From: Actinomycetota bacterium
GTDB taxonomy: Bacteria > Actinomycetota > Humimicrobiia > Humimicrobiales > Humimicrobiaceae
Length of the DNA: 7,345 bases
Direction of reading: 5' to 3'
Assembly (NCBI GenBank): GCA_023379515.1
Contig: JAMCQQ010000035.1
Span: 2,244-9,588 of the forward strand
Shown: piece by piece, positions 1-5,111 of the stretch
Layout: each line of letters begins with the position of its first letter
Numbering within the stretch: position 1 is the stretch's first letter
Program-made: the position numbers and the translations under genes
The notes under the pieces: model-generated
Told to the model about the DNA's origin: nothing
What the model saw: the letters and a program-made list of their open reading frames with translations, nothing else
Databases searched by the model: none

Positions 1-53
1 AGTTCGCTCAAAAATTACCCCTCGCGCCTCCAAAAAGGAGGCCAAGAAAATGA
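1..53 (+). other. Possible 3' tail of an upstream gene
   Basis: All three forward frames are open from the window edge to about position 50, so the true reading frame cannot be fixed. The most gene-like option is the frame starting at base 3. It ends in a basic tail (PPKRRPRK) with a TGA at 51-53 that overlaps the next ATG as ATGA, a common arrangement for translationally coupled genes. The frame starting at base 1 ends at TAA 55-57. The frame starting at base 2 is continuous with the next gene, so that gene could also begin further upstream. The product is unknown. Confidence 0.35.
26..42 (+). promoter_or_regulatory. SD-sequestering hairpin with strong SD
   Basis: GCCTCC (26-31), a five-A loop (32-36) and GGAGGC (37-42) form a perfect 6-bp G+C-rich stem. 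The GGAGG Shine-Dalgarno sequence (37-41) lies entirely inside the 3' arm, 8 nt before the ATG at 50. In the folded RNA the SD would be masked. If an upstream gene is translated through this point, ribosomes would melt the stem and expose the SD, which would couple the two genes. No T-run follows, so it does not look like an intrinsic terminator. The pairing is visible in the sequence; the regulatory role is inferred. Confidence 0.5.
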
Positions 54-238
54 ATAAAAATGAAGGAGAGAAAAGAAGCTCTAGGGAAAAAATTGGGAGA
101 ACACTAAAATGGGGAGGCATTATAGCAGGAGGAATTGGTTTAATTGCAGAAGCTTCTTTACTTTTTCCGGCAGTAGGAGTTATCGTCGGAGGAGTAATTT
201 TTGAGCGAACTGGTAAGAATGCTAGAGTAAAAAAGTAA
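50..238 (+). CDS. Small glycine-rich membrane protein, function unknown
   Basis: This 62-aa protein is not recognised. Residues 1-20 are very basic and hydrophilic. Residues 21-51 form a long Gly/Ile/Val-rich hydrophobic stretch interrupted by Glu34 and Pro40, and a basic tail follows (52-62). The break suggests either one long helix or a short helical hairpin with both charged ends in the cytoplasm. The start at 50 is chosen because GGAGG lies 8 nt upstream. The same frame is open back to position 2, so a longer protein cannot be excluded. It stops 53 bp before the tRNA. A role in the membrane is the only inference the sequence supports. Confidence 0.6.
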   Translation: MNKNEGEKRSSREKIGRTLKWGGIIAGGIGLIAEASLLFPAVGVIVGGVIFERTGKNARVKK

Positions 239-242
239 ATCC

Positions 243-271
243 TTTAAAATTAATCTCCTCTTTGGTAAAAT
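243..271 (+). promoter_or_regulatory. Putative promoter of tRNA-Ile
   Basis: TTTAAA (243-248, 4 of 6 bases of the -35 consensus), a 17-bp spacer and TAAAAT (266-271, 5 of 6 bases of the -10 consensus). The predicted start near 278 would give a leader of about 14 nt before the tRNA. The spacing is ideal, but the region is A+T-rich, so chance matches are likely. Confidence 0.4.
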
Positions 272-291
272 AACTAGAGATTTTTGAATTT

Positions 292-364
292 GGGTCGTTG
301 GTTCAGTGGCTAGAACGCGTCTCTGATAAAGACGAGGTCGATAGTTCGATTCTATCACGACCCA
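292..364 (+). tRNA. tRNA-Ile (anticodon GAU)
   Basis: A complete 73-nt cloverleaf can be read by hand. The acceptor stem is GGGTCGT paired with ACGACCC, perfect over 7 bp. The D arm is GTTC/GAAC with an 8-nt loop containing GG. The anticodon stem is CGTCT/AGACG with loop CTGATAA, which places GAT at positions 34-36. A 5-nt variable region (AGGTC) follows, then the T arm GATAG/CTATC with loop TTCGATT and discriminator base A. The next bases are CAC, so the 3' CCA is not encoded and must be added after transcription. GAU reads the isoleucine codons AUU and AUC. The tRNA stands alone between two small membrane-protein genes, with no adjacent rRNA or other tRNA in the window. Confidence 0.96.
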
Positions 365-430
365 CACATATTACTTAATTAAATTCCTCTTACAACACTT
401 TTAAATATTTTTAATTAGCATTTTATTTAG

Positions 431-455
431 TAAAATTAAGATTGGCGGGTAGGAG
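431..455 (+). promoter_or_regulatory. -10 box and Shine-Dalgarno of the 53-aa gene
   Basis: TAAAAT (431-436) is a good -10 candidate; only a poor -35 (TTTTTA, 408-413) lies 17 bp upstream. AGGAG (451-455) is a clear Shine-Dalgarno sequence 5 nt before the ATG at 461. This gene therefore looks conventionally leadered, with a 5' UTR of about 18 nt, unlike most other genes in the window. Confidence 0.45.
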
Positions 456-460
456 AATTT

Positions 461-622
461 ATGGAATTAACAGTTCTTACATACATTATTTCCGCAGTTT
501 TAATCATTCTTTTATTAATAATTGCCGTAATTGTTTGGAGAATACTGATTCTTCTTAGTGAATTTAAGTCACTAATTACTTCAGTCAAATACATTAAGAA
601 GATATTTAAAAGAGGGGAATAG
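461..622 (+). CDS. Single-pass small membrane protein, function unknown
   Basis: This 53-aa protein begins at ATG 461 behind an AGGAG Shine-Dalgarno sequence and ends with TAG. Residues 5-32 are an almost unbroken Ile/Leu/Val helix interrupted only by Trp26-Arg27. Residues 33-53 form a Lys-rich, probably amphipathic tail ending KRGE. The basic C-terminus suggests an N-out/C-in topology. The SD, the clear transmembrane helix and the clean start and stop make it a credible gene despite its size. It is not recognised. Its stop lies 4 bp from the stop of the convergent 523-aa gene, so there is no room for a separate terminator between them. Confidence 0.68.
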   Translation: MELTVLTYIISAVLIILLLIIAVIVWRILILLSEFKSLITSVKYIKKIFKRGE

Positions 623-626
623 AGAT

Positions 627-2198
627 TTAGCGAATAGCTAAGAACTTCCTTGTTCCTGGATGAAGGATTGCACTTAAAATTAGAGTTCTTCCTTCTTGAA
701 CACTTTGTTCATATTCTTCCCGCAAAAGAGCAGCGTTATCCATAACAGTCATTAAGGTTCTTGTCAGTTCTGCATCTGAATTTTCTTGGCTGCTGTAAAG
801 TTCTGGAGTATGCTCTCCTGTTACGAGAATTATTCTTGCTTCTGATTCCAGATCCTTTCTGCGGGCTACAAAACCTCCGAACATTCCAAAGAGGGTTTTT
901 GTTGTTTTTACTGAATCCTCCTGCAGTGGTCCTCGAGGTGTTTTCAATACGAATGGAATACTTCTTCTTTGATAAGTTGGGCTTGTCGGCCCAACTACCA
1001 TGAGTTCTTCAGAATGATCAATAAGATCATGTTCTCCTGGTCTAATATCGCAAAGAAGCCTATATGCTGTATTTCTAATAGCGACATAGGCAATTGCTCT
1101 TAGTGTTGCTTCTGATTTGCCTTCTCTTACTGTTTCGGGAATCCAGCTATATCCGCTTGATTCTTCTTGCTGAGCAAGGAGTTTAGCGATTTTACCAAGA
1201 GCAATGGTGGTATCCTGAAAACTTTTTGGGTCTTTGGAGTCAAGTTTTTCAATATCCATTTTGCTCGCTGCAGCTTTAATTCGATCTCTAAAGATTTCAT
1301 CAAGTTTTGTGGTCATTAAGATTTGCTTTTTGTCATACAAATTGTCAAGATTTTGCTCAAGAGTTAATGCTGGATCATAGTTATCGGGATTTTCCAATGC
1401 ATCTTTTAGACCAAAAATTAAGCTTTCATAATGTGCATCATGAACCATGTCGACAAAAGTAGCTTTTCCTCCTGCATTTTTGGCATTATTTTCAACAGCC
1501 GTAAGAAACTCGCCAAATTTATTAAAGTAAAATCTTAACCCTCCATCTGCCATTGTGGTTTCTAATATTTCTCCCGCTTCCAAAATTGCATTCTTTGCAG
1601 CTCCACAGCCATGAAGCGGATCATGTGAATCTATATGAATGCCCCCAAATTGTACATGCTCGGGATTTTTTCCCTCGCTAAGTCTCATTTTTATTTTTAT
1701 TGCTATTGATGCAGTGGAGAATCCCGATAACATGACATATTCATGAGCTCCGCCGCTTGATCTTCTAGTCTTTGGATGGCCCATAGGGACTCTTCCGATA
1801 CTTAATACTCTGGCGTCTGCAACAGCCTGCCCGTGAACTCTGCCATCAGGACAAAGATCTGCAGCAATTTCACAATCTAAAAAATCACTTATCTCTTCAA
1901 CGTGTTTTCGGTATCTTTCCGAATCTATTTGCTCAGCAATCACCAGATCTTCTTCAACAAATGGTCTAAGTGTGTTTTCTATAGCATTTGTTACTCTTAG
2001 CTCTGCAATCGGGGAGTTTTGGTCGATTCGTAACAGAGCGCATGTTCTTGCTTCGTTAAGGAGTCTGGTTATTGAGGTTTCAAGAACTTGTGAAGGTTCG
2101 GGCACGATGGTAGTCGCACCTGTTTCTTGGGTCTCTTGAAGATGCCGGGATACTATATAAAATGGTTTTCCTGCAATATTTTGTTGTTCTATTCCCAC
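627..2198 (-). CDS. CsoSCA-like (epsilon-type) carbonic anhydrase homologue
   Basis: This 523-aa protein probably binds zinc and may interconvert CO2 and bicarbonate. What is seen: Cys116-Pro-Asp118-Gly-Arg120 fits the CxDxR motif of beta-fold carbonic anhydrases. His188-Ile-Asp-Ser-His-Asp-Pro-Leu-His-Gly-Cys198 supplies the remaining ligands. From memory, the Halothiobacillus CsoSCA enzyme is 514 aa, uses Cys173, His242 and Cys253, and has an HxSSxDPxHxGC motif. The Cys-His spacing here is 72 versus 69, and His-Cys is 10 versus 11. The arrangement also fits: a helical N-terminal region (about 35-105), the catalytic domain, then a C-terminal domain without obvious ligands. The N-terminal part is about 57 residues shorter, so the unstructured RuBisCO-binding segment of CsoSCA appears to be missing. 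There is no signal peptide or membrane segment, so it is probably cytoplasmic. The start is a GTG without SD just downstream of a strong promoter. Fold is fairly sure; activity is unproven. Confidence 0.72.
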   Translation of the reverse strand: MGIEQQNIAGKPFYIVSRHLQETQETGATTIVPEPSQVLETSITRLLNEARTCALLRIDQNSPIAELRVTNAIENTLRPFVEEDLVIAEQIDSERYRKHVEEISDFLDCEIAADLCPDGRVHGQAVADARVLSIGRVPMGHPKTRRSSGGAHEYVMLSGFSTASIAIKIKMRLSEGKNPEHVQFGGIHIDSHDPLHGCGAAKNAILEAGEILETTMADGGLRFYFNKFGEFLTAVENNAKNAGGKATFVDMVHDAHYESLIFGLKDALENPDNYDPALTLEQNLDNLYDKKQILMTTKLDEIFRDRIKAAASKMDIEKLDSKDPKSFQDTTIALGKIAKLLAQQEESSGYSWIPETVREGKSEATLRAIAYVAIRNTAYRLLCDIRPGEHDLIDHSEELMVVGPTSPTYQRRSIPFVLKTPRGPLQEDSVKTTKTLFGMFGGFVARRKDLESEARIILVTGEHTPELYSSQENSDAELTRTLMTVMDNAALLREEYEQSVQEGRTLILSAILHPGTRKFLAIR

Positions 2199-2207
2199 AA
2201 GTTAAAA

Positions 2208-2235
2208 ATTTTAGCAGATTTGAGGCCATTGTCAA
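2208..2235 (-). promoter_or_regulatory. Promoter of the CsoSCA-like gene, probably leaderless
   Basis: Read on the minus strand: TTGACA (2235-2230, perfect -35), a 16-bp spacer and TAAAAT (2213-2208, 5 of 6). Nine bases separate the -10 box from the GTG at 2198, so the predicted 5' UTR is only about 0-4 nt. There is no Shine-Dalgarno sequence. Confidence 0.65.
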
Positions 2236-2288
2236 TAAGGAAAATATCCTGTAGTGAGTAAAAGAAAAGATTTCGTTTGAATTAGTTA

Positions 2289-2317
2289 TTGTAAAAGTAG
2301 AAGCGATATTTTATATT
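2289..2317 (+). promoter_or_regulatory. Promoter of the beta-CA-like gene, probably leaderless
   Basis: TTGTAA (2289-2294, 4 of 6), a 17-bp spacer and TATATT (2312-2317, 5 of 6). Seven bases separate the -10 from ATG 2325, so transcription is predicted to begin at or next to the start codon. It lies back to back with the promoter of the CsoSCA-like gene inside a 126-bp intergenic region. Confidence 0.5.
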
Positions 2318-2324
2318 AATATTT

Positions 2325-2729
2325 ATGTCTCAACTTGGCGAAACTTTCTTTACATCAGTTGGCTGCATGGATGGTCGTGTCCAGTGTCCAGTTACTAAAT
2401 ACGGTAAAAATCGCTATCAGGTAAAGTACGCAGACACAATAACAGAGGCAGGTTTAGTAGGACTTCTCGCAAAACCTGACATAAATAGATCTCTTTTAGA
2501 TTCAATAAAAAAGAAAATAATGATTTCCATAGAAAAGCATCATTCAAAAGGAATTATTGTTCATGGCCACCAAGAGTGCGCAGGAAATCCTGTAGAGGAT
2601 ATCCTTCATAAGGAAGACACAATTCAAGCTGCCAAAGTAATTAGAGATTTGTTGGGAGATTTGGATATAGAAGTTCATCCTGTTTTTGTTATCCGCGATG
2701 AGGAAGAATGGAAGATAGAAGAATTATAA
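2325..2729 (+). CDS. Short beta-carbonic-anhydrase-like protein
   Basis: This 134-aa protein carries the beta-type carbonic anhydrase zinc motifs. Cys14-Met-Asp16-Gly-Arg18 is CxDxR (first ligand plus the Asp-Arg dyad). His82-Gln-Glu-Cys85, inside a GHxxCxGNP context, is the HxxC pair. Classical beta enzymes are about 200 aa or longer, so this is a minimal version like the short putative carbonic anhydrase families found in small genomes. No signal peptide is seen; it is expected in the cytoplasm. There is no SD, and the ATG sits 7 nt after a -10 box. It is divergent from the CsoSCA-like gene and convergent with the cysteine-rich protein (3-bp gap). Metal binding is likely. CO2 hydration is plausible but unproven, because related small proteins can have other activities. 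Confidence 0.75.
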   Translation: MSQLGETFFTSVGCMDGRVQCPVTKYGKNRYQVKYADTITEAGLVGLLAKPDINRSLLDSIKKKIMISIEKHHSKGIIVHGHQECAGNPVEDILHKEDTIQAAKVIRDLLGDLDIEVHPVFVIRDEEEWKIEEL

Positions 2730-2730
2730 G

Positions 2731-2750
2731 AACTATTTACGGAAATAGTT
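2731..2750. terminator. Stem-loop at a convergent gene junction
   Basis: AACTATTT (2731-2738), loop ACGG (2739-2742) and AAATAGTT (2743-2750) form a perfect 8-bp stem. It begins 2 bp after the stop codon of the beta-CA-like gene and covers the last codons of the convergent cysteine-rich gene. It may end or protect both transcripts. The stem is A+T-rich and has no proper T-run on either side, so efficient intrinsic termination is doubtful. Confidence 0.35.
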
Positions 2751-3164
2751 TCCAACACAGCACTTAATATTTGAACCTCCTGGACATAAATTATTCATTG
2801 AGATAGTACAATCATATTTGTTTATATCAATACATGTGCCATTGTTATCCGAGCAATTTTTCTTCTTTTTAACTGTGACTTTTCCATTACAGCATTGTAC
2901 GTTTTGACCTCCATAACATTGGCGGGTCTGGAAACCTGTTGAACAATTGTATTTAGTTACATCATAGCAATTGCCATATGTATTTCCGTATTTATCCGGG
3001 CAAAGTTTTTTAGCTGCGGCTTCTTGTTGTGTATTTTGTTCCATTTGAGAAAACCTTACAGTTAAGGGGATTGCAGCCAAAACAATTGCAATAGACAAAA
3101 CGCTGAAAAACATTTTGTGTGAAACTTTTCTTTTTAAGCCAGTGCCTGAATTTTTGTTTGCCAC
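2733..3164 (-). CDS. Membrane-anchored protein with two six-cysteine modules
   Basis: This 143-aa protein has a basic cytoplasmic N-terminus (1-18), one membrane helix (about 19-36), a short Gln/Ala-rich linker, then two tandem disulfide-type modules. Module 1 has Cys55, 66, 74, 83, 91 and 92; module 2 has Cys104, 111, 119, 127, 135 and 136. Both share C..C-x-D-x-x-K-Y-x-C..C..GG-x-N-[VI]-x-C-C. The CPGGSNIKCC ending resembles, from memory, small Cys modules found beside peptidoglycan hydrolases and other secreted proteins; here no enzyme domain is attached. Twelve paired cysteines imply export and oxidation outside the cytoplasm. No clear signal-peptidase site is seen, so it probably stays anchored. 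The GTG start has no SD but sits 6 nt after a -10-like box. An internal ATG (codon 18) would remove the basic N-terminus. Function is unknown; cell-surface attachment or host contact is speculation. Confidence 0.7.
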   Translation of the reverse strand: MANKNSGTGLKRKVSHKMFFSVLSIAIVLAAIPLTVRFSQMEQNTQQEAAAKKLCPDKYGNTYGNCYDVTKYNCSTGFQTRQCYGGQNVQCCNGKVTVKKKKNCSDNNGTCIDINKYDCTISMNNLCPGGSNIKCCVGNYFRK

Positions 3165-3170
3165 AATTTA

Positions 3171-3200
3171 ATTAAGCATCATTTTTGGTCTTTTTGTCAA
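3171..3200 (-). promoter_or_regulatory. Promoter of the cysteine-rich gene, probably leaderless
   Basis: Read on the minus strand: a perfect TTGACA -35 (3200-3195), an 18-bp spacer and CTTAAT (3176-3171, 4 of 6) as -10. Six bases separate the -10 from the GTG at 3164, so the predicted transcript begins at the start codon. No Shine-Dalgarno sequence is present. Confidence 0.5.
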
Positions 3201-3266
3201 GTAATAGCATTAATAAGTTTCAGGGATTGAAAATTATAACCATATAATTCATAATTCAGATTGTTT

Positions 3267-3272
3267 TAGAAT
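3267..3272 (+). promoter_or_regulatory. -10 box upstream of dcd
   Basis: TAGAAT (5 of 6) lies 5 bp before ATG 3278, again consistent with a transcript starting at or near the start codon. No convincing -35 box is seen at 16-18 bp, so this is weaker than the other promoters. No SD precedes the ATG. Confidence 0.35.
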
Positions 3273-3277
3273 TAATT

Positions 3278-3850
3278 ATGGTTTTTTCGGATAAAGATAT
3301 TAAGGAAGCTCTAAAACCGGATATAATAAGGATAAGTCCGAAGCCGAATTTGAGTGTCCAGCTTGGTTCTTGCTCAATCGATCTTCGCCTGGGAAATGTT
3401 TTTAGAGTCTTTGAACACAGTAAACATTCTTTAATTGATCCATTTGCAAAAGACACTAAAAGTACTGAGTTTACCCGACAAATAACAATCAAGGATAAAA
3501 ACTCTTTTATCATGCAGCCAGGTGATTTTGTTTTGGCGGTAACTCTTGAAAAAGTTACCATAAGCTCGAGGTTAATAGGAAGACTAGAGGGACGGTCTTC
3601 TCTTGGTCGTTTGGGAATTGTTGTTCATTCAACAGCCTCAATTTTTGATCCTGGGTGGGACGGCCATCCGGTTTTAGAGCTTGGCAATTTAGGTAAATTG
3701 CCGGTTGCTCTTTATCCTGGAATGAGAATTTGTGCAATGACTTTTGAGGAGTTAAAAAGCGAAGCAGAAACTCCTTATGGAAAAAAGAAAAATGCTAAAT
3801 ACAGTAAGCAAAAAGAACCTGAAGAATCAAAAATCCACGATGAAATATAA
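3278..3850 (+). CDS. dcd: dCTP deaminase
   Basis: This enzyme deaminates dCTP to dUTP, the first step from cytosine nucleotides towards dTTP. At 190 aa it matches the family (E. coli Dcd 193 aa). Core residues line up with E. coli at a constant offset of 4: Ser107 (S111), Arg111 (R115), Ala120 (A124) and the catalytic Glu134 (E138). They lie in the RLEGRSSLGRLG, HSTASIFDPGW and VLELGNLGKLP segments. The N-terminal GSCSIDLRLG motif is also present. Whether it is purely a deaminase or also a dUTPase (as in archaeal and mycobacterial bifunctional forms) cannot be settled by eye; this matters because the second family member here lacks catalytic acids. The last 25 residues are a charged Lys/Glu-rich tail. 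The gene overlaps tmk by 11 bp, so the two are co-transcribed. Confidence 0.93.
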   Translation: MVFSDKDIKEALKPDIIRISPKPNLSVQLGSCSIDLRLGNVFRVFEHSKHSLIDPFAKDTKSTEFTRQITIKDKNSFIMQPGDFVLAVTLEKVTISSRLIGRLEGRSSLGRLGIVVHSTASIFDPGWDGHPVLELGNLGKLPVALYPGMRICAMTFEELKSEAETPYGKKKNAKYSKQKEPEESKIHDEI

Positions 3851-4526
3851 GGTAAATCTTGAAATAGATTTAAAAAGAAATCCATATAAAGGTAAATATA
3901 TTGCTTTTGAAGGAATTGATGGAGCAGGTAAGACCATTCAAGTTGAGAAACTAACTGATTACCTTGAAAGGAAAAAAAAGAAGGTATGGAATCTTCATGA
4001 ACCTACTCGAACTGATGCAATTGGAGAAATTATCCATGAATTTTTAAATGGCAATTTAGATCTTCCTCCGCAGTCTGTTCAATATCTTTATACGGCGGAT
4101 AGAATTTATCAATTGGAAAATTTAACAATCCCTGCCTTAAAAAAAGGAAACATTGTTTTATCTCAAAGATGTTTTTGGTCTTCTGTTCCATATGGAATGA
4201 TCGACCGATCTAATGGAAAATTTGACGACAAAAAAGGACAAAATCTTTTAGTAGCTTTAAGTATTCTTTCTGCTTATACCCAAGTTATTGCTCCTGATAT
4301 AACTGTCTTTTTAGATGTTTCCGCAGAGGAAGCGCATAAAAGACTGCAAAAGATAGGAATAAAAGAACACTATGATAAATTAGGTATGTTAAAAGAACTA
4401 AGAAAAGGTTATAAGTGGCTTATTAAGAAATTTCCCAAAGAATTCATTGTCATTAATGGAGATCAGCCGGTCGAAAAGGTCCAGGAAGATCTCATAAAAG
4501 CACTGGAAAAACGTTTTAATTTTTAA
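3840..4526 (+). CDS. tmk: dTMP kinase (thymidylate kinase)
   Basis: This kinase phosphorylates dTMP to dTDP with ATP, downstream of ThyA. With the start at 3840 it has 228 aa. Motifs in order: P-loop FEGIDGAGKT (23-32); HEPTRTDAIG (53-62), equivalent to the REPGGT-type dTMP-binding loop; TADR (85-88); SQR (108-110) at the place of the usual DR[YH] motif; PDITVFLDVSAEEAHKRL (152-169); and a LID-like segment around KEHYDK (175-180). Asp is replaced by Gln109, while Arg110 is kept. The usual AYQG that follows is altered to PYG, and a small insertion (about 121-135) follows. I chose ATG 3840 because it overlaps the dcd stop by 11 bp. The upstream ATG at 3777 would overlap dcd by 74 bp and add a Lys-rich tail of no known function. 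No SD is visible. The family assignment is good; substrate preference is less sure because of the altered motif. Confidence 0.87.
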   Translation: MKYKVNLEIDLKRNPYKGKYIAFEGIDGAGKTIQVEKLTDYLERKKKKVWNLHEPTRTDAIGEIIHEFLNGNLDLPPQSVQYLYTADRIYQLENLTIPALKKGNIVLSQRCFWSSVPYGMIDRSNGKFDDKKGQNLLVALSILSAYTQVIAPDITVFLDVSAEEAHKRLQKIGIKEHYDKLGMLKELRKGYKWLIKKFPKEFIVINGDQPVEKVQEDLIKALEKRFNF

Positions 4527-4534
4527 ATTCCTAC

Positions 4535-4563
4535 TTGATTCATAGCTTACAATTCTTTATTCT
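4535..4563 (+). promoter_or_regulatory. Promoter of the DCD/dUTPase-like gene, probably leaderless
   Basis: TTGATT (4535-4540, 4 of 6), an exact 17-bp spacer and TATTCT (4558-4563, 4 of 6). Six bases separate the -10 from ATG 4570, which lacks an SD. It would give this gene its own start despite lying only 43 bp after tmk. Confidence 0.42.
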
Positions 4564-4569
4564 TATTGC

Positions 4570-5109
4570 ATGATTTTAGGTCCTAATAAATTATTAAAAT
4601 TAGTTAAAACAAAAAAACTGGTTGAAAATCTTTCAGAAAGAGAACTAACAAATCCCGAGGGAGCAGGTTTTGATTTAAGGCTTGGAGAAGTCTTTAAGAT
4701 TTCAGGCAAGGCATTTTTAGGAGTTACAGAAAGACATACGGCAGATATTAAGCTGGTTAAAAAATATGAAGAAAATAAAAAGGTATCGGTAAAGATAAAG
4801 CCGGGAGATTTTTTATTAACTAAAACTATTGAGTCTGTGAATATGCCTGACAATCTGACTGCATCCATAACTCCCAGATCAACAACTTACAGAAGCGGTT
4901 TAATGATTAGGGCAGGGAATGTTCCTCCCGGCTATTGCGGTGGTCTTACTTTTGGACTTGTAAATGAAGGGCCTGTAACTGTTGAGATAGAAATGGGAGC
5001 AAGGTTTGTCCATATTCAGTTTTCCGAAGTAGATGGTAAGGGCAATATGTATAGAGGCCAATGGCAAGGCGGAAGAGTAACAACTACAAAAAAGGAAAAG
5101 CAGGTTTAA
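4570..5109 (+). CDS. DCD/dUTPase-superfamily protein lacking canonical catalytic acids
   Basis: This 179-aa trimer-fold member of the dCTP deaminase/dUTPase superfamily would be expected to act on dUTP. Motifs seen: GAGFDLRLGEVF (31-42), KPGDFLL (77-83), the phosphate-binding TPRSTTYRSGL (101-111), AGNVPPGYCGGLTFGLVNEG (115-134) and a C-terminal YRGQWQGGRV (161-170), which may act as the closing arm over the active site. The deaminase Glu position (LEL/LEF in Dcd) is Gly129, so dCTP deaminase activity is unlikely. The dUTPase Asp of the GxID-type motif is Pro119, so a standard dUTPase mechanism is also in doubt. The conserved remainder argues against simple decay. The position between tmk and thyA supports a nucleotide role, either dUTP hydrolysis by variant chemistry or regulation. 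The stop lies 2 bp from the convergent gene's stop. Confidence 0.75.
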   Translation: MILGPNKLLKLVKTKKLVENLSERELTNPEGAGFDLRLGEVFKISGKAFLGVTERHTADIKLVKKYEENKKVSVKIKPGDFLLTKTIESVNMPDNLTASITPRSTTYRSGLMIRAGNVPPGYCGGLTFGLVNEGPVTVEIEMGARFVHIQFSEVDGKGNMYRGQWQGGRVTTTKKEKQV

Positions 5110-5111
5110 AT

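Noticed and set aside
158..367. Antisense open frame of 69 codons across the tRNA
   Set aside because: It runs through the whole tRNA-Ile gene on the opposite strand, has no SD, and its translation looks like no domain.
627..641. TTAGC-GAATA-GCTAA inverted repeat at the 622/627 convergent junction as a terminator
   Set aside because: Only a 5-bp A+T-rich stem with no T-run on either strand; likely chance.
761..1003. Forward open frame of 80 codons inside the CsoSCA-like gene
   Set aside because: Shadow frame: the opposite strand encodes a well-structured 523-aa protein and this translation is Leu/Phe-rich without motifs.
3256..3737. Two minus-strand open frames over dcd
   Set aside because: They lie antisense to clearly conserved dCTP deaminase motifs and have no initiation signals.
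3777..3839. Longer Tmk starting at 3777
   Set aside because: It would overlap dcd by 74 bp and add a Lys-rich extension with no family match; ATG 3840 gives an 11-bp overlap and a normal length.
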